A DNA stretch of 64,000 nucleotides from Desulfosporosinus sp. OT (lineage in GTDB: Bacteria > Bacillota > Desulfitobacteriia > Desulfitobacteriales > Desulfitobacteriaceae): positions 40,975 through 104,974 of the forward strand of contig NZ_AGAF01000278.1 in the NCBI RefSeq assembly GCF_000224515.1, given 5' to 3'. Position 1 is the stretch's first letter. Each line of letters opens with the position of its first letter. Shown here one piece after another: positions 1 to 7,664 of this stretch. The notes beneath the pieces were generated by a model. It was not told where the DNA came from and searched no databases. It saw only the letters and a list, made by a program, of their open reading frames with translations. The translations under genes were made by a program, and so were the position numbers.

Positions 1-2
1 AT

Positions 3-1256
3 GATGTGGCCTGTACATCCAGCGGCGTAGACCGGAATGGCAAGCTGGGCAGTATTGGTAATGCGGTCAAAGCTGGCATTTGTCATAGTTTTTCGGCCGA
101 TGGGCGGTGCATCTCTTTACTAAAAGTACTGATGACGAATGTCTGCATTTTTGATTGCAAATACTGTGTTAACCGTGTGTCTAACGATACTCTCAGAGTT
201 GGATTTACGCCTTCAGAGCTAGCGGAACTGACGATAAACTTCTATCGACGTAACTATATAGAAGGTTTATTTCTCAGTTCCGGGGTGATTAAAAGCCCTA
301 ACAATACTATTGAGCAAATGATTAAGTCTCTGGAGTTGTTGCGTAATGTTTACCATTTTGGCGGTTATATTCATGTCAAGGCCATACCTGGAGCCGATAG
401 CGAGTTAATTACGCGCTTGGGACTATTAGCCGATCGGATGAGTATCAACATTGAACTACCCTCTCAGGAGAGTTTAAAACTTTTAGCGCCGAACAAGACG
501 AAAGAGTCTATCTTGCGTCCGATGGGACTGATTAGTACTAAGATCCAGGAAAGTAGTACTGATCTAGTGAAATTCCGTCATGCTTCCAAGTTTGTACCGG
601 CTGGACAGAGTACCCAGCTCATTGTGGGAGCGACTCCTGATACAGACCATAAGATAATAACCCTTACCGAAGGACTTTATAAAAAATATCATCTGAAAAG
701 AGTCTTTTTCTCTGCTTATATGCCGGTAGCTGAGCATTCACTGCTGCCTTCTGTGAATACTAAACCACCGCTCTTGCGTGAACATCGACTTTATCAGGCC
801 GACTGGCTCTTGCGCTTTTACGGCTTTGAGGCCAAAGAACTGCTTGATGAGCAGCATCCTAATTTTAATTTACAGGTTGATCCCAAGTGCAATTGGGCTC
901 TCAATCACTTGGAGCAGTTTCCTCTCGAGATTAACAAAGCACCCTATGAGATGCTTTTACGAGTGCCAGGAATCGGAGTGACCGGTGCCCGGCGTATTCT
1001 TACAGCCAGAAAAAGTAGTTCGATTGATTTTTCCGGACTAAAAAAGATGGGCATTGTCCTGAAACGCGCTCAGTATTTTATTACCTGTAAGGGAAAGATC
1101 CTAGACGGTTTAAAAATAACGTCAGATGGAGCCATCAGAGCGCTTATGGCCAATCAGTACTTGCTGCCGTCACCTTATCCTGAACAGCTGTCACTTTTTA
1201 ATGAACCTTTCATCACAAGAGAGGATGTGCAGCAATGCCTGACAGGACAGATTTAA
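3..1256 (+). CDS. putative DNA modification/repair radical SAM protein (5' end outside window)
   Basis: The frame is open at the window edge, so the true start lies upstream; GTG at 6 is only the first in-window candidate. Counting from it, C47, C51 and C54 form the CX3CX2C cluster motif of radical SAM enzymes (CIFDCKYC), which binds a 4Fe-4S cluster and cleaves S-adenosylmethionine. A helix-hairpin-helix at about residues 316-332 (PGIGVTGARRIL) suggests contact with nucleic acid. The combination matches the family annotated as a putative DNA modification/repair radical SAM protein, typically paired with a DUF4130 protein; here that partner follows with a 22-base overlap, so the two are one translationally coupled unit. 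The substrate is unknown. Family assignment is firm; the role in DNA repair is inferred from family naming. Confidence 0.85.
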   Translation, partial: DVACTSSGVDRNGKLGSIGNAVKAGICHSFSADGRCISLLKVLMTNVCIFDCKYCVNRVSNDTLRVGFTPSELAELTINFYRRNYIEGLFLSSGVIKSPNNTIEQMIKSLELLRNVYHFGGYIHVKAIPGADSELITRLGLLADRMSINIELPSQESLKLLAPNKTKESILRPMGLISTKIQESSTDLVKFRHASKFVPAGQSTQLIVGATPDTDHKIITLTEGLYKKYHLKRVFFSAYMPVAEHSLLPSVNTKPPLLREHRLYQADWLLRFYGFEAKELLDEQHPNFNLQVDPKCNWALNHLEQFPLEINKAPYEMLLRVPGIGVTGARRILTARKSSSIDFSGLKKMGIVLKRAQYFITCKGKILDGLKITSDGAIRALMANQYLLPSPYPEQLSLFNEPFITREDVQQCLTGQI

Positions 1257-1987
1257 TCTACGCTTATGATGGTAGTTTTGTAGGACTGTTATGTTGCGTT
1301 TTTGAAAGCTATGCTCAAAAGGAAATTCCCAGCGTTATCCGACCCCCAGGTGTACAGCAGAGCCTTTTCGATACAGCGAAATGGATTGAGTCGGACGAGC
1401 ATAAGGCAGACAGGGTTTTTAACTCGATTCCGGCGAGAATTTCCTCTCAAGCACAGGAGTTAGTCAAACTCGGCTTTTTAACGTGTGCTCCACACAAAGA
1501 ATTACTAATCTATCAATTCCTGCGTTTAGGGTTTACGTATGGGAGCCAGGTCATGACAATGCTCACGAATGATACGGTATGTGCCCTGCAAAAAGCTGTC
1601 CACCACTTAACCTCAGAAAGCCATAAATTCAAAGGATTTGTGCGGTTTTCTGTTTATGGTGAGGCGCTTGTGGCGGTGATCGAACCTAAAAACTTTGTGT
1701 TGCCTCTTTTATCACTCCATTTTTGTGATCGATTTCGTAACGAAGCGTTTATGATTTATGATAAAACCAACAGTATGGCCTTAGTTTATCGGTCACAGAA
1801 AGCAGAACTGATATCGGTTGATGAGTTAACGTTGCCAGAGGTCGATGCTACTGAAGTTGAGTACCGCCGCTTATGGAAGCAATTCTACACAACAGTTGCC
1901 ATTGAAGGCAGGAATAACCCCCGGTGTCGTATGACTCTGATGCCCAAACGGTATTGGGGGCAAATGACTGAATTGATGCACGACTAA
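1235..1987 (+). CDS. DUF4130 / TIGR03915-type putative DNA metabolism protein
   Basis: This 250-residue protein starts inside the end of the radical SAM gene and begins with the family signature DLIYAYDGSFVGLLCCVFES. Members of this family are the standard companions of the preceding radical SAM enzyme; some are fused to a uracil-DNA-glycosylase domain, but the length here leaves room only for the DUF4130 part. No catalytic motif can be pointed to with certainty. The pairing suggests a two-protein nucleic-acid modification or repair activity in the cytoplasm. A stem-loop with a T run follows the stop codon, closing the operon. Annotation by family and neighbourhood; biochemical function not known to me. 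Confidence 0.8.
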   Translation: MPDRTDLIYAYDGSFVGLLCCVFESYAQKEIPSVIRPPGVQQSLFDTAKWIESDEHKADRVFNSIPARISSQAQELVKLGFLTCAPHKELLIYQFLRLGFTYGSQVMTMLTNDTVCALQKAVHHLTSESHKFKGFVRFSVYGEALVAVIEPKNFVLPLLSLHFCDRFRNEAFMIYDKTNSMALVYRSQKAELISVDELTLPEVDATEVEYRRLWKQFYTTVAIEGRNNPRCRMTLMPKRYWGQMTELMHD

Positions 1988-2016
1988 CTCAATTCAGCAA
2001 AAAGATATGAAGCAAG

Positions 2017-2053
2017 AAGCAATGAAAAATCTCAGGATTATCATTGCTTTTTT
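2017..2053 (+). terminator. intrinsic terminator after the radical SAM/DUF4130 pair
   Basis: A 9-bp stem (AAGCAATGA with TCATTGCTT) contains a second inner 4-bp stem around the loop TCAG and is followed by five T residues. It lies 30 bases after the DUF4130 stop codon. Confidence 0.7.
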
Positions 2054-2100
2054 GCGGTATTCAAGTTATCCTTGTTAATATTACATTATTATTTTTGCTT

Positions 2101-2132
2101 CACTCCTGAAGGCTTTAGGAGTGTTTTCATTT
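2101..2132 (+). terminator. hairpin just ahead of xpt, terminator or attenuator
   Basis: CACTCCTGAA pairs with TTTAGGAGTG around a three-base loop (GGC), one G-T pair included, followed by TTTTCATTTT. It ends about 22 bases before the xpt start, which is the position expected of an attenuator. I found no purine aptamer upstream of it, and the leader looks too short to hold one, so its control is unclear. Confidence 0.5.
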
Positions 2133-2154
2133 TAAGAAAGGGAGTATAACCATC

Positions 2155-2727
2155 ATGCAACTCTTAAAAGATAAAATCCGTACCAACGCGAAAATCGTAG
2201 AAAATCGCATCATCCAAGTCGATAATTTCTTAAATCACCAATTAGATATTAGTTTGTTTAACGAAATAGGCAAAGAATTCAAACACAGATTTTCAAATAA
2301 AGAAGTAACAAAAATAGTGACCATCGAAACGTCTGGTATTGCCATTGCCAGCATAGCTGCGCAATACTTTAATTATGTTCCCGTCGTATTTGCGAAAAAA
2401 CACGCGGGCATCAACATGAACCAGGATGTTTACGAAGCAAAGGTATATTCTTATACTAAAGATCAGGAATATTCCATTAAAATATCCAAAGCGTTCTTAA
2501 GTCCGAATGACAAAGTACTGATTATTGATGATTTCCTAGCAAGTGGAAGTGCTCTCATGGGATTAGTCAGTTTAATCGCTCAAAGTCGAGCGGAGATTTC
2601 CGGAGCGGGTATTGTCATAGAAAAAACATTTCAAGAAGGTAGAAAAATCATCGAGGAAAAAGGCATTCAGGTAGAGTCGTTAGCCATTATTGACTCAATA
2701 CATGACGGCCAGGTTTTCTTTAAATAA
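2155..2727 (+). CDS. xpt: xanthine phosphoribosyltransferase
   Basis: Xpt salvages xanthine by joining it to PRPP to form XMP, feeding guanine nucleotide synthesis in the cytoplasm. The 190-residue length and the opening MQLLKDKIRTNAKIVENRII are typical of Firmicute Xpt. The PRPP-binding loop is visible at about residues 121-135 (VLIIDDFLASGSAL). The start is ATG, about 8 bases after an AAAGGGAG ribosome binding site. It stands alone, without the pbuX permease that often follows it, between a terminator-like hairpin in its leader and a strong terminator after it. Confidence 0.95.
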   Translation: MQLLKDKIRTNAKIVENRIIQVDNFLNHQLDISLFNEIGKEFKHRFSNKEVTKIVTIETSGIAIASIAAQYFNYVPVVFAKKHAGINMNQDVYEAKVYSYTKDQEYSIKISKAFLSPNDKVLIIDDFLASGSALMGLVSLIAQSRAEISGAGIVIEKTFQEGRKIIEEKGIQVESLAIIDSIHDGQVFFK

Positions 2728-2788
2728 ATCAAAGTACACAGTACTTAACACTTGAACCTTGCTGAAAAATATTACCGACTCTTTTTAT

Positions 2789-2846
2789 AGGGAGTGTTGC
2801 AAGCTGCTTTTTTATTAAATAGCTTGGCAACACTCCCCTTTTTTAG
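2789..2846 (+). terminator. intrinsic terminator of xpt
   Basis: GGGAGTGTTGC pairs with GCAACACTCCC, with additional AAGCT/AGCTT pairing further in, followed by a run of T residues. Confidence 0.85.
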
Positions 2847-2873
2847 GCAAGCAGAAACTGTATCATGATGTGA

Positions 2874-3074
2874 CCAAGTTTTGTTTTCTGTCCAAGGGAA
2901 AAAGGATGTAAATCAAGAGTACTCTTAAGGTTTCCAGAAGCACGCTCTAATTTATTTTCAAACTCAAATAGTTACTGTTACATTAAGCATTTCCGAAAAG
3001 ATGACCAGACCTTTGTACCCGATGTGTTTCCCTTTGCTGTCCATTACCAAAAGGACGGGAAAGAGTGGTCTTAA
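2874..3074 (+). pseudogene. unrecognised open stretch, possible gene remnant
   Basis: This frame is open for 67 codons but has no usable start codon: a TGA lies directly in front of it. The C-terminal part reads like real protein (DDQTFVPDVFPFAVHYQKDG, then KEWS and stop). I do not recognise the family. It lies among other gene remnants, so a truncated gene is the likeliest explanation, but a chance open frame cannot be excluded. Confidence 0.25.
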
Positions 3075-3078
3075 TTAA

Positions 3079-3225
3079 CTATTTGTTTAAGACACCATAA
3101 TAAGTAATTGTTTTATCATTGAAATTCAATATTTCCTGAGATTGTCTGGTTTGCTGATCGTAATAAAATAAAGTATTCGGTATTATAGTATCGCCACCGT
3201 CATTGACATAAGGTTTTGAATCAGG
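3079..3225 (-). pseudogene. C-terminal fragment of an unidentified protein
   Basis: On the minus strand the sequence reads PDSKPYVNDGGDTIIPNTLF and continues through YYDQQTRQSQEILNF to ITYYGVLNK and a stop. It is joined out of frame to the methyltransferase fragment next to it, so it looks like the tail of another gene brought in by a deletion. The family is not recognised. Confidence 0.4.
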
Positions 3226-3416
3226 CGCATGAGCCATAAAAAAGCTCTCCCCGTCGGCAGTATATGATAGGCCAACTCATCCTCGACGATACGTTCCTTT
3301 TTTGGAAAGTATTGTTCAACCGCTATTAGAGCTGTTGGACCCGCTCCTGTCTTAGCCGCTTTTTTTGCCATCACAGCCATTCCCTTCGATTTAGATCTAA
3401 TCAAACAGTCAATCAT
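3226..3416 (-). pseudogene. N-terminal fragment of a SAM-dependent (LCM/TIGR00027-type) methyltransferase
   Basis: Starting at ATG 3416, the minus strand encodes MAVMAKKAAKTGAGPTALIA then VEQYFPKKERIVEDELAYHI, which I recognise as the beginning of the class I SAM-dependent methyltransferases with a leucine-carboxyl-methyltransferase-like fold. The similarity stops after WLMR at about 3226, where an unrelated frame begins, leaving roughly 60 residues of an enzyme that normally exceeds 250. The SAM-binding motifs are missing, so it cannot be active. It directly follows a decayed TetR gene whose stop codon touches its ATG; a TetR regulator and this methyltransferase probably formed an operon before decay. 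Confidence 0.6.
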
Positions 3417-3824
3417 TTATAAGACCTCGCTGCTTTCACGTTCAACCATTTCTTTCAACATTTTGGCCGATGCAGTACGAAGTCCGGTGATAAATGGACT
3501 GTTATCAATCTCCATCAGTAAACTTATCTGACCATATTCCGGTTTAGCCTTGCTCCATTTATTGGATGCCTTAGTTGTTTGCATTAATACTTCACAAACA
3601 TCTGCATCCGGATATATCTTCTGCGCTATGCAAAATTTCTTGCTTTTCTGTTAAGATTTCTTTAAATACATAAAGAAAAAACTGCCTCTGGGTATACCTG
3701 CTGTTTTAACGATTAGGTTAATTGACGCTTCACTGAAACATTTAGTTTAAAATTCCTGCACCGCTGCATTAAAGATTATCCTTTTTTTATCTTCACTCAG
3801 GTTATTAAAAGTTTCTTTCAGCAT
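3417..3824 (-). pseudogene. decayed TetR/AcrR-family regulator
   Basis: From ATG 3824 (after a GGGAG ribosome binding site) the minus strand reads MLKETFNNLSEDKKRIIFNA then AVQEF and an in-frame TAA, after which the TetR helix-turn-helix continues (SEASINLIVKTAGIPRGSFF). A frameshift follows, and the C-terminal end is recognisable as MEIDNSPFITGLRTASAKML to the stop at 3417. At least one nonsense change and one frameshift interrupt it. The stop codon abuts the ATG of the methyltransferase remnant. Confidence 0.7.
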
Positions 3825-3868
3825 ATTATCGCTCCCTCTATATTACAATAGCAAAAATGACAAGTATG

Positions 3869-3964
3869 TCACAGGACAAACTCGTCACTTCTATTATTCC
3901 CCTCTTTGGTGAAGTCAAAACCGTAATTCCCATATTCATCTACAAAGGCATATTGATCTTGCAT
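3869..3964 (-). pseudogene. N-terminal fragment of a DUF3800 protein
   Basis: A strong ribosome binding site (GGGGAGGAG) precedes ATG 3964 and the sequence MQDQYAFVDEYGNYGFDFTK, which is the characteristic N-terminus of DUF3800 proteins (predicted nuclease-like fold, acidic residues DE early). The similarity ends after about 22 residues and a stop follows at 3869. Only the first strand of the domain remains. Confidence 0.5.
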
Positions 3965-4070
3965 GTTTCTCCTCCCCAAGAACTTCTTACCTGGAGATTA
4001 TTTCGGCAATCAGCTTATCCACACCTAAGCATTTCATAGATTCCCTTGAAACGCCCATTTGGTTCATTTC

Positions 4071-5075
4071 CTAATTCATCGGAAATTTATCCGGATAGGT
4101 CGCAATTTTGGAAAAAAGTGCTGCCTGATAAATACCGCCATAAGAAAAATCCCTTAAATTTCTCTCTTTAAAACTCTCGGCTTTCGAACTATTTGAGCCT
4201 GCATAAGCCAATTCAGGAGTAACGGTATTATTTTTATAAACGAGTGTTACATTACCAAAATCACCGTTTTGTTTATCACCGGTATGATAATTAATGTTGA
4301 TTAAATTGTTCGCACGATAATAAATTTCGTCGATAATATGTCCCTGTTCGGTAATTGTATCAATTATTTCCTGGGTGCCTTTCACTTTTAACAACTGTTG
4401 CTGCGTGATTTTTAACCCACCATATTCCTTAAGACCATCCGTTGTCCAATAAAGGTAATAGAGTTTATAAGTATGCCCTGCTCCTATCCCATCTATAAAA
4501 CCTGAATCAAAATTATCGCCTATTGTTGTAAATTGACCGTTGCCAAAATATAAAAGGTTCATGCCCGTATAAGGCAATTCAACGGGTTTTCCGCCTTTTA
4601 CATACCAAGCATAGGATCTTGAACTGCTGCCGCCTGCACTACTTTCGCATTTAAAAATTTTGGTGTTATCGACAGTCCAAAGAAAAGGCGCATTAAACTT
4701 ATTGTCCGCTGAATAGGCAATATTACTTTTCAATTTCTGAGCTTCGGAGGCGGTGATATACCAAACATCACCTCCCTGTACTATGGCAAATGCGGCGTTT
4801 TGCTGGTCGCCAATAGTAAGGCTCTGAAAAAATTTGATTTGATGGGTAGTGTATTTGGCGAGGATAGCCTTTAATTGGGCAGGCGAAGTTGAACTGTTTA
4901 AAATGGCTGATGCTGCGGCGGATTCAGAAGGGCCCGCACTGCTTGTTATGGTTGGGCCCGACGACGATTGCCCAATCTGTTGAGGCATACTCTCTTTCGC
5001 ACATCCCGCCAAAAGCAGCCAAACTGTCATTGTTGATAATAATATCATTATATTCATTTTGATCTCTGCTTTCAT
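4071..5075 (-). CDS. putative lipoprotein of unknown function
   Basis: A 334-residue protein with a lipoprotein signal peptide: a hydrophobic stretch ending in LLLAGC, with the lipidated cysteine at residue 25 (19 if translation starts at the internal ATG, M7). A Ser/Pro-rich linker follows (about residues 28-60), then a globular region rich in Trp, Tyr and Gly. I recognise no enzymatic domain. It should be anchored on the outer face of the cell membrane. Neither candidate start has a strong ribosome binding site. It lies between gene remnants, but itself shows no frameshift, so I treat it as intact. Confidence 0.7.
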   Translation of the reverse strand: MKAEIKMNIMILLSTMTVWLLLAGCAKESMPQQIGQSSSGPTITSSAGPSESAAASAILNSSTSPAQLKAILAKYTTHQIKFFQSLTIGDQQNAAFAIVQGGDVWYITASEAQKLKSNIAYSADNKFNAPFLWTVDNTKIFKCESSAGGSSSRSYAWYVKGGKPVELPYTGMNLLYFGNGQFTTIGDNFDSGFIDGIGAGHTYKLYYLYWTTDGLKEYGGLKITQQQLLKVKGTQEIIDTITEQGHIIDEIYYRANNLININYHTGDKQNGDFGNVTLVYKNNTVTPELAYAGSNSSKAESFKERNLRDFSYGGIYQAALFSKIATYPDKFPMN

Positions 5076-5190
5076 CTAAGATAAATAATCTTCTGTACCC
5101 ATTACCTAATGAAAATGAACAATATATAAAGACGCAACCGGCGTGGGGCATTGGGATCAGGGATAGGCCGGAATGGGTACTCAGCCTTAT

Positions 5191-5523
5191 TTATGATGGA
5201 ATAATATAATCATCAAGGATATTTTGTACGCTGTTGGCAAAGGAATCTGCGGCACCCCAATCAAAGTTAAAAATCATCCCTTCGGAACTTCCCGTAGATA
5301 CTGATCTCACATCCGTTTGGCCATAAATATTATCGATTATTACAACGAGTGCCACTCTATTCTTCACCCGCATATAGTATTTCTCAAATATTAAGGTCCC
5401 AATGTAAATTCCATTACCCAAATCATGAGTTTCCTCATGCACAAGATCAGCATTTTCATTTTGCTTGACTAAATCTAATGCTTCGATCGGCGAAATGCTT
5501 ACTTTGAAATTATAAGTACTCAT
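5191..5523 (-). CDS. DUF6054 family protein
   Basis: Translation most likely starts at ATG 5523 (MSTYNFKVSISPIEALDLVK), which has a GGAGAGG site 6 bases upstream; the longer frame to 5589 has no such site. The resulting 110-residue protein matches the DUF6054 pattern, including ERYYMR-like (FEKYYMRVKNRVALVVIIDN) and the FNFDWGAADSFA motif near the C-terminus. No signal peptide or membrane segment is visible, so it is probably cytoplasmic. Its function is unknown. Confidence 0.7.
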   Translation of the reverse strand: MSTYNFKVSISPIEALDLVKQNENADLVHEETHDLGNGIYIGTLIFEKYYMRVKNRVALVVIIDNIYGQTDVRSVSTGSSEGMIFNFDWGAADSFANSVQNILDDYIIPS

Positions 5524-5583
5524 CTTTTCCTCTCCTTCGCAATAAACAAAATATCTCAAATTGCAACTCGCAGCTATCTGTTC

Positions 5584-5716
5584 AACCAAACCTTCACAAA
5601 CTGTTCAGTCCACGCTTTGTATAATACTTGAGGTAGAAAGGCATTGTTCGCTCCACGGTAAGACTAAATGGACGCGATGATAGTTCGGGAATACTAATTA
5701 GTTTAGATTGGCTCAT
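5584..5716 (-). pseudogene. N-terminal fragment of an SRPBCC/AHSA1-type protein
   Basis: From ATG 5716, behind a GGAG site, the minus strand reads MSQSKLISIPELSSRPFSLT then VERTMP. After an indel the frame changes and continues FLPQVLYKAWTEQF, the usual start of an SRPBCC (START-like) domain. The rest of the domain is absent. The fragment ends just upstream of the DUF6054 gene. Confidence 0.5.
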
Positions 5717-5943
5717 AATTGCGTTCTCCTTTATTATCCAGTATATATGATTTGCTTCTTGAAGCCTAATCCCACCCCAACGCTCCTGCCAGCGATTATA
5801 GGTTCTTAAATACTAAGCCTACCGGATAGATAAATGATATTTTGGTTTCAAACCAATAAGCCTGAAGGTTCCATAACCATAAAAAATACATTAATGGTCT
5901 TACGAACGTAATGTCGATTCATTGGTATAATTTATACGACATT

Positions 5944-5969
5944 ATTAAAAAAAGGCCCCGAGGGGCCTT
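5944..5969 (-). terminator. terminator of the muconolactone-isomerase-like gene
   Basis: AAGGCCCC and GGGGCCTT form an 8-bp GC-rich stem with a two-base centre; on the minus strand it is followed by seven T residues. Confidence 0.8.
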
Positions 5970-6009
5970 AAACTAGGGTGAGGCTAGTGTTGAATTAGTT
6001 TTTTCCTAT

Positions 6010-6330
6010 CTACTCTTTTGGGGTTTGTTCTTTTTCTTGAGCTGACTTAACGGATTCCAAAGCTCTTTCAATACTGACTAAGGGAGTCGTTTCTGTCTCA
6101 AGAAAAGGAAATATAGGAGATTGGGATATTAATGTATGAAGTTCCTCGACAGACTCGACATCCCAAATAACACAGCCACCTTTTCTACCAGCAAACATCC
6201 CTTGTGCCAAAATCTTTCCCTGTTTCTGATAGCCTATAACTTTTTCCCACCCTTCTGCCATTATTTCTTTGACCTGTTGAGGTGGGAATGGGGGTAATTG
6301 TTTTAATTCACTTGTAACGAGAAATAGCAT
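6010..6330 (-). CDS. muconolactone delta-isomerase-like small protein
   Basis: A 106-residue protein that fits the MIase-like dimeric alpha-beta barrel family: it opens MLFLVTSELKQLPPFPPQQV, has the central K/RQGKILAQGMFAGRKGGCVI region, and the typical WDVESVEELHTLISQSPIFP motif. A genuine muconolactone isomerase would belong to aromatic ring degradation, but no other gene of that pathway is nearby, so a different small-molecule role is likely. The start has an AGAAGGG site 9 bases upstream and a clear terminator follows. Cytoplasmic. Confidence 0.7.
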   Translation of the reverse strand: MLFLVTSELKQLPPFPPQQVKEIMAEGWEKVIGYQKQGKILAQGMFAGRKGGCVIWDVESVEELHTLISQSPIFPFLETETTPLVSIERALESVKSAQEKEQTPKE

Positions 6331-6379
6331 GGTTAACCCTTCTTTCCATAATTATTTTGGCTGTTCGATTGAGACAACA

Positions 6380-6510
6380 CAGCCTTATCTGCTTCACCCT
6401 AGTTTGAAAAGATTCGAATTGATGGACTGGAAATTCCAGCTTCAACCCGAAACAAACAAAAAGAGCAACCGACCTCTTATAAGGCCCATTGCTCTTTTCA
6501 TCTATTTCGG
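6380..6510 (+). repeat. dispersed hairpin repeat, copy 1
   Basis: About 130 bases that recur at 7168-7300 in the same orientation. Shared blocks include CAGCCTT, TCACCCTAGTT, ATTCGA, GGACTGGAA, TTTCAACCC-like sequence and AGAGCAACCGACCTCTT followed by CCATTGCTCTTT. AGAGCAA pairs with TTGCTCT and encloses a second stem, so read on the minus strand it resembles a terminator with a T run. Confidence 0.65.
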
Positions 6511-6767
6511 ATGGAATTTTTTAACTAATAATAAAGAATCGGTTGTATACCGATTCTAATTATATTTTACTGCCTTTGAACTTTTTCCATTTATTTATTA
6601 ACGGTACTATATCTTTAAGTCTAAATTTTGTCAATGGGAATTTAAATATTTTTAAAAATTTTTTCCACATTATTTGGAACATTATCTGAAACACCCAAAA
6701 CGCTTCGGTGGTTACAAAATAAGGTTCAGGCTAATGCCAGACACAGAGGTAAATAACAACCCACTCA

Positions 6768-6790
6768 CCGGGTTTATACCCGGATTTTTT
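6768..6790 (+). terminator. orphan intrinsic terminator
   Basis: CCGGGT-TTAT-ACCCGG followed by A and six T residues. No intact plus-strand gene precedes it, so it probably belonged to a lost gene. Confidence 0.6.
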
Positions 6791-7167
6791 ATTTCGCGCC
6801 CCCAACGCTCCTGTCGGGCTGATTTGTTATCATGGAAGCATTGATCCTCCTAAACCACTCCGAATTTATCTGTCTCCCTATTAGTAACTTTACGCTCTAC
6901 CCCTTATTTTATAAAGCGGCACAAGAACGCACAGTCGTCCTTTCAGGACACACTTAGCCTAACGGGTATATGGATAATTTGAAGCACGTCGGAATCTATT
7001 AACCTGCCATTATTCTGATACCAAGGCTTGCTTGATGATCCAATAATGCCCGACCATGATATACTTCGGGTATTCCCGATAGCCGCTAAAATTGCGCGAA
7101 ACGCTGATCACCTTCCTTGTCTATAACCAATAATAACTCCATCCGAAATATATTCTTTATGACGCGA

Positions 7168-7300
7168 CAGCCTTTTACCTGCCTCACCCTAGTTAGTATA
7201 AAATTCGAGTTCACGGACTGGAATTTCCCAGTTTCAACCCTAAATATATGCAAAGAGCAACCGACCTCTTTAATAAGGTCCATTGCTCTTTACATATATT
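7168..7300 (+). repeat. dispersed hairpin repeat, copy 2
   Basis: Second copy of the element at 6380-6510. The inner stem is better paired here (GACCT/AGGTC) than in copy 1, where one pair becomes G-T, which is what a conserved RNA structure would allow. A short fragment of the same repeat, inverted, lies at about 5966-5983. Confidence 0.65.
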
Positions 7301-7301
7301 T

Positions 7302-7394
7302 GAGCAGGGCCTGCTGGAAGCGGCGCAGAAGGAGCAGGATCTCCTGAACCGTTTGGCCCAGCTGCCCAGCGGTAAACAAAAGGCCAAAAAGTAA
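7302..7394 (+). pseudogene. GC-rich C-terminal coding remnant
   Basis: Thirty codons, EQGLLEAAQKEQDLLNRLAQ then LPSGKQKAKK and stop, with no start. Base composition (many CTG, GCG, GCC codons) differs sharply from its AT-rich surroundings, so it looks like the end of a transferred gene. The Leu/Gln/Glu-rich helix gives no family. Confidence 0.35.
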
Positions 7395-7664
7395 TAATAA
7401 AAGAAAGTACTTAATGGTCATCGGATTAGTGCAACGACACCCCTGAACTTTTATAGTAGGGGTTTAAGTTCTCATTTCCTGCGCTTGTTGTAGGTGCGCC
7501 CCTAAAGCACAGGAATCCACAGAAAGCGAAAAGGGTCCGATTATTATCGCTAAGGAATATGAACCCTTAGATAAAACTATATAATTCGACCTGTCACCAG
7601 GGCGCATTTAAAAACAGGAAAAATAAGGGGAAAACATTTAATATAAGAAATAAGGAGGGGCTTT

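Larger units (their letters stand above)
6331..7664. other. long region without an intact gene
   Basis: This stretch holds two copies of a hairpin repeat, an orphan terminator, a short GC-rich coding remnant and otherwise AT-rich sequence in which I see no protein. The short open frames that overlap the repeats are not conserved between the copies and are left out. The final 270 bases, ahead of the AraC-type gene, show nothing recognisable beyond its ribosome binding site. Confidence 0.5.

Noticed and set aside
6010-6330. Muconolactone isomerase acting in aromatic degradation
   Set aside because: No other gene of the beta-ketoadipate pathway is in the window, so only family-level naming is justified.
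6329-7347. Two 76-codon plus-strand frames and a 65-codon minus-strand frame over the hairpin repeat
   Set aside because: Their similarity comes from the DNA repeat; reading frames shift between the copies, so protein coding is not supported.
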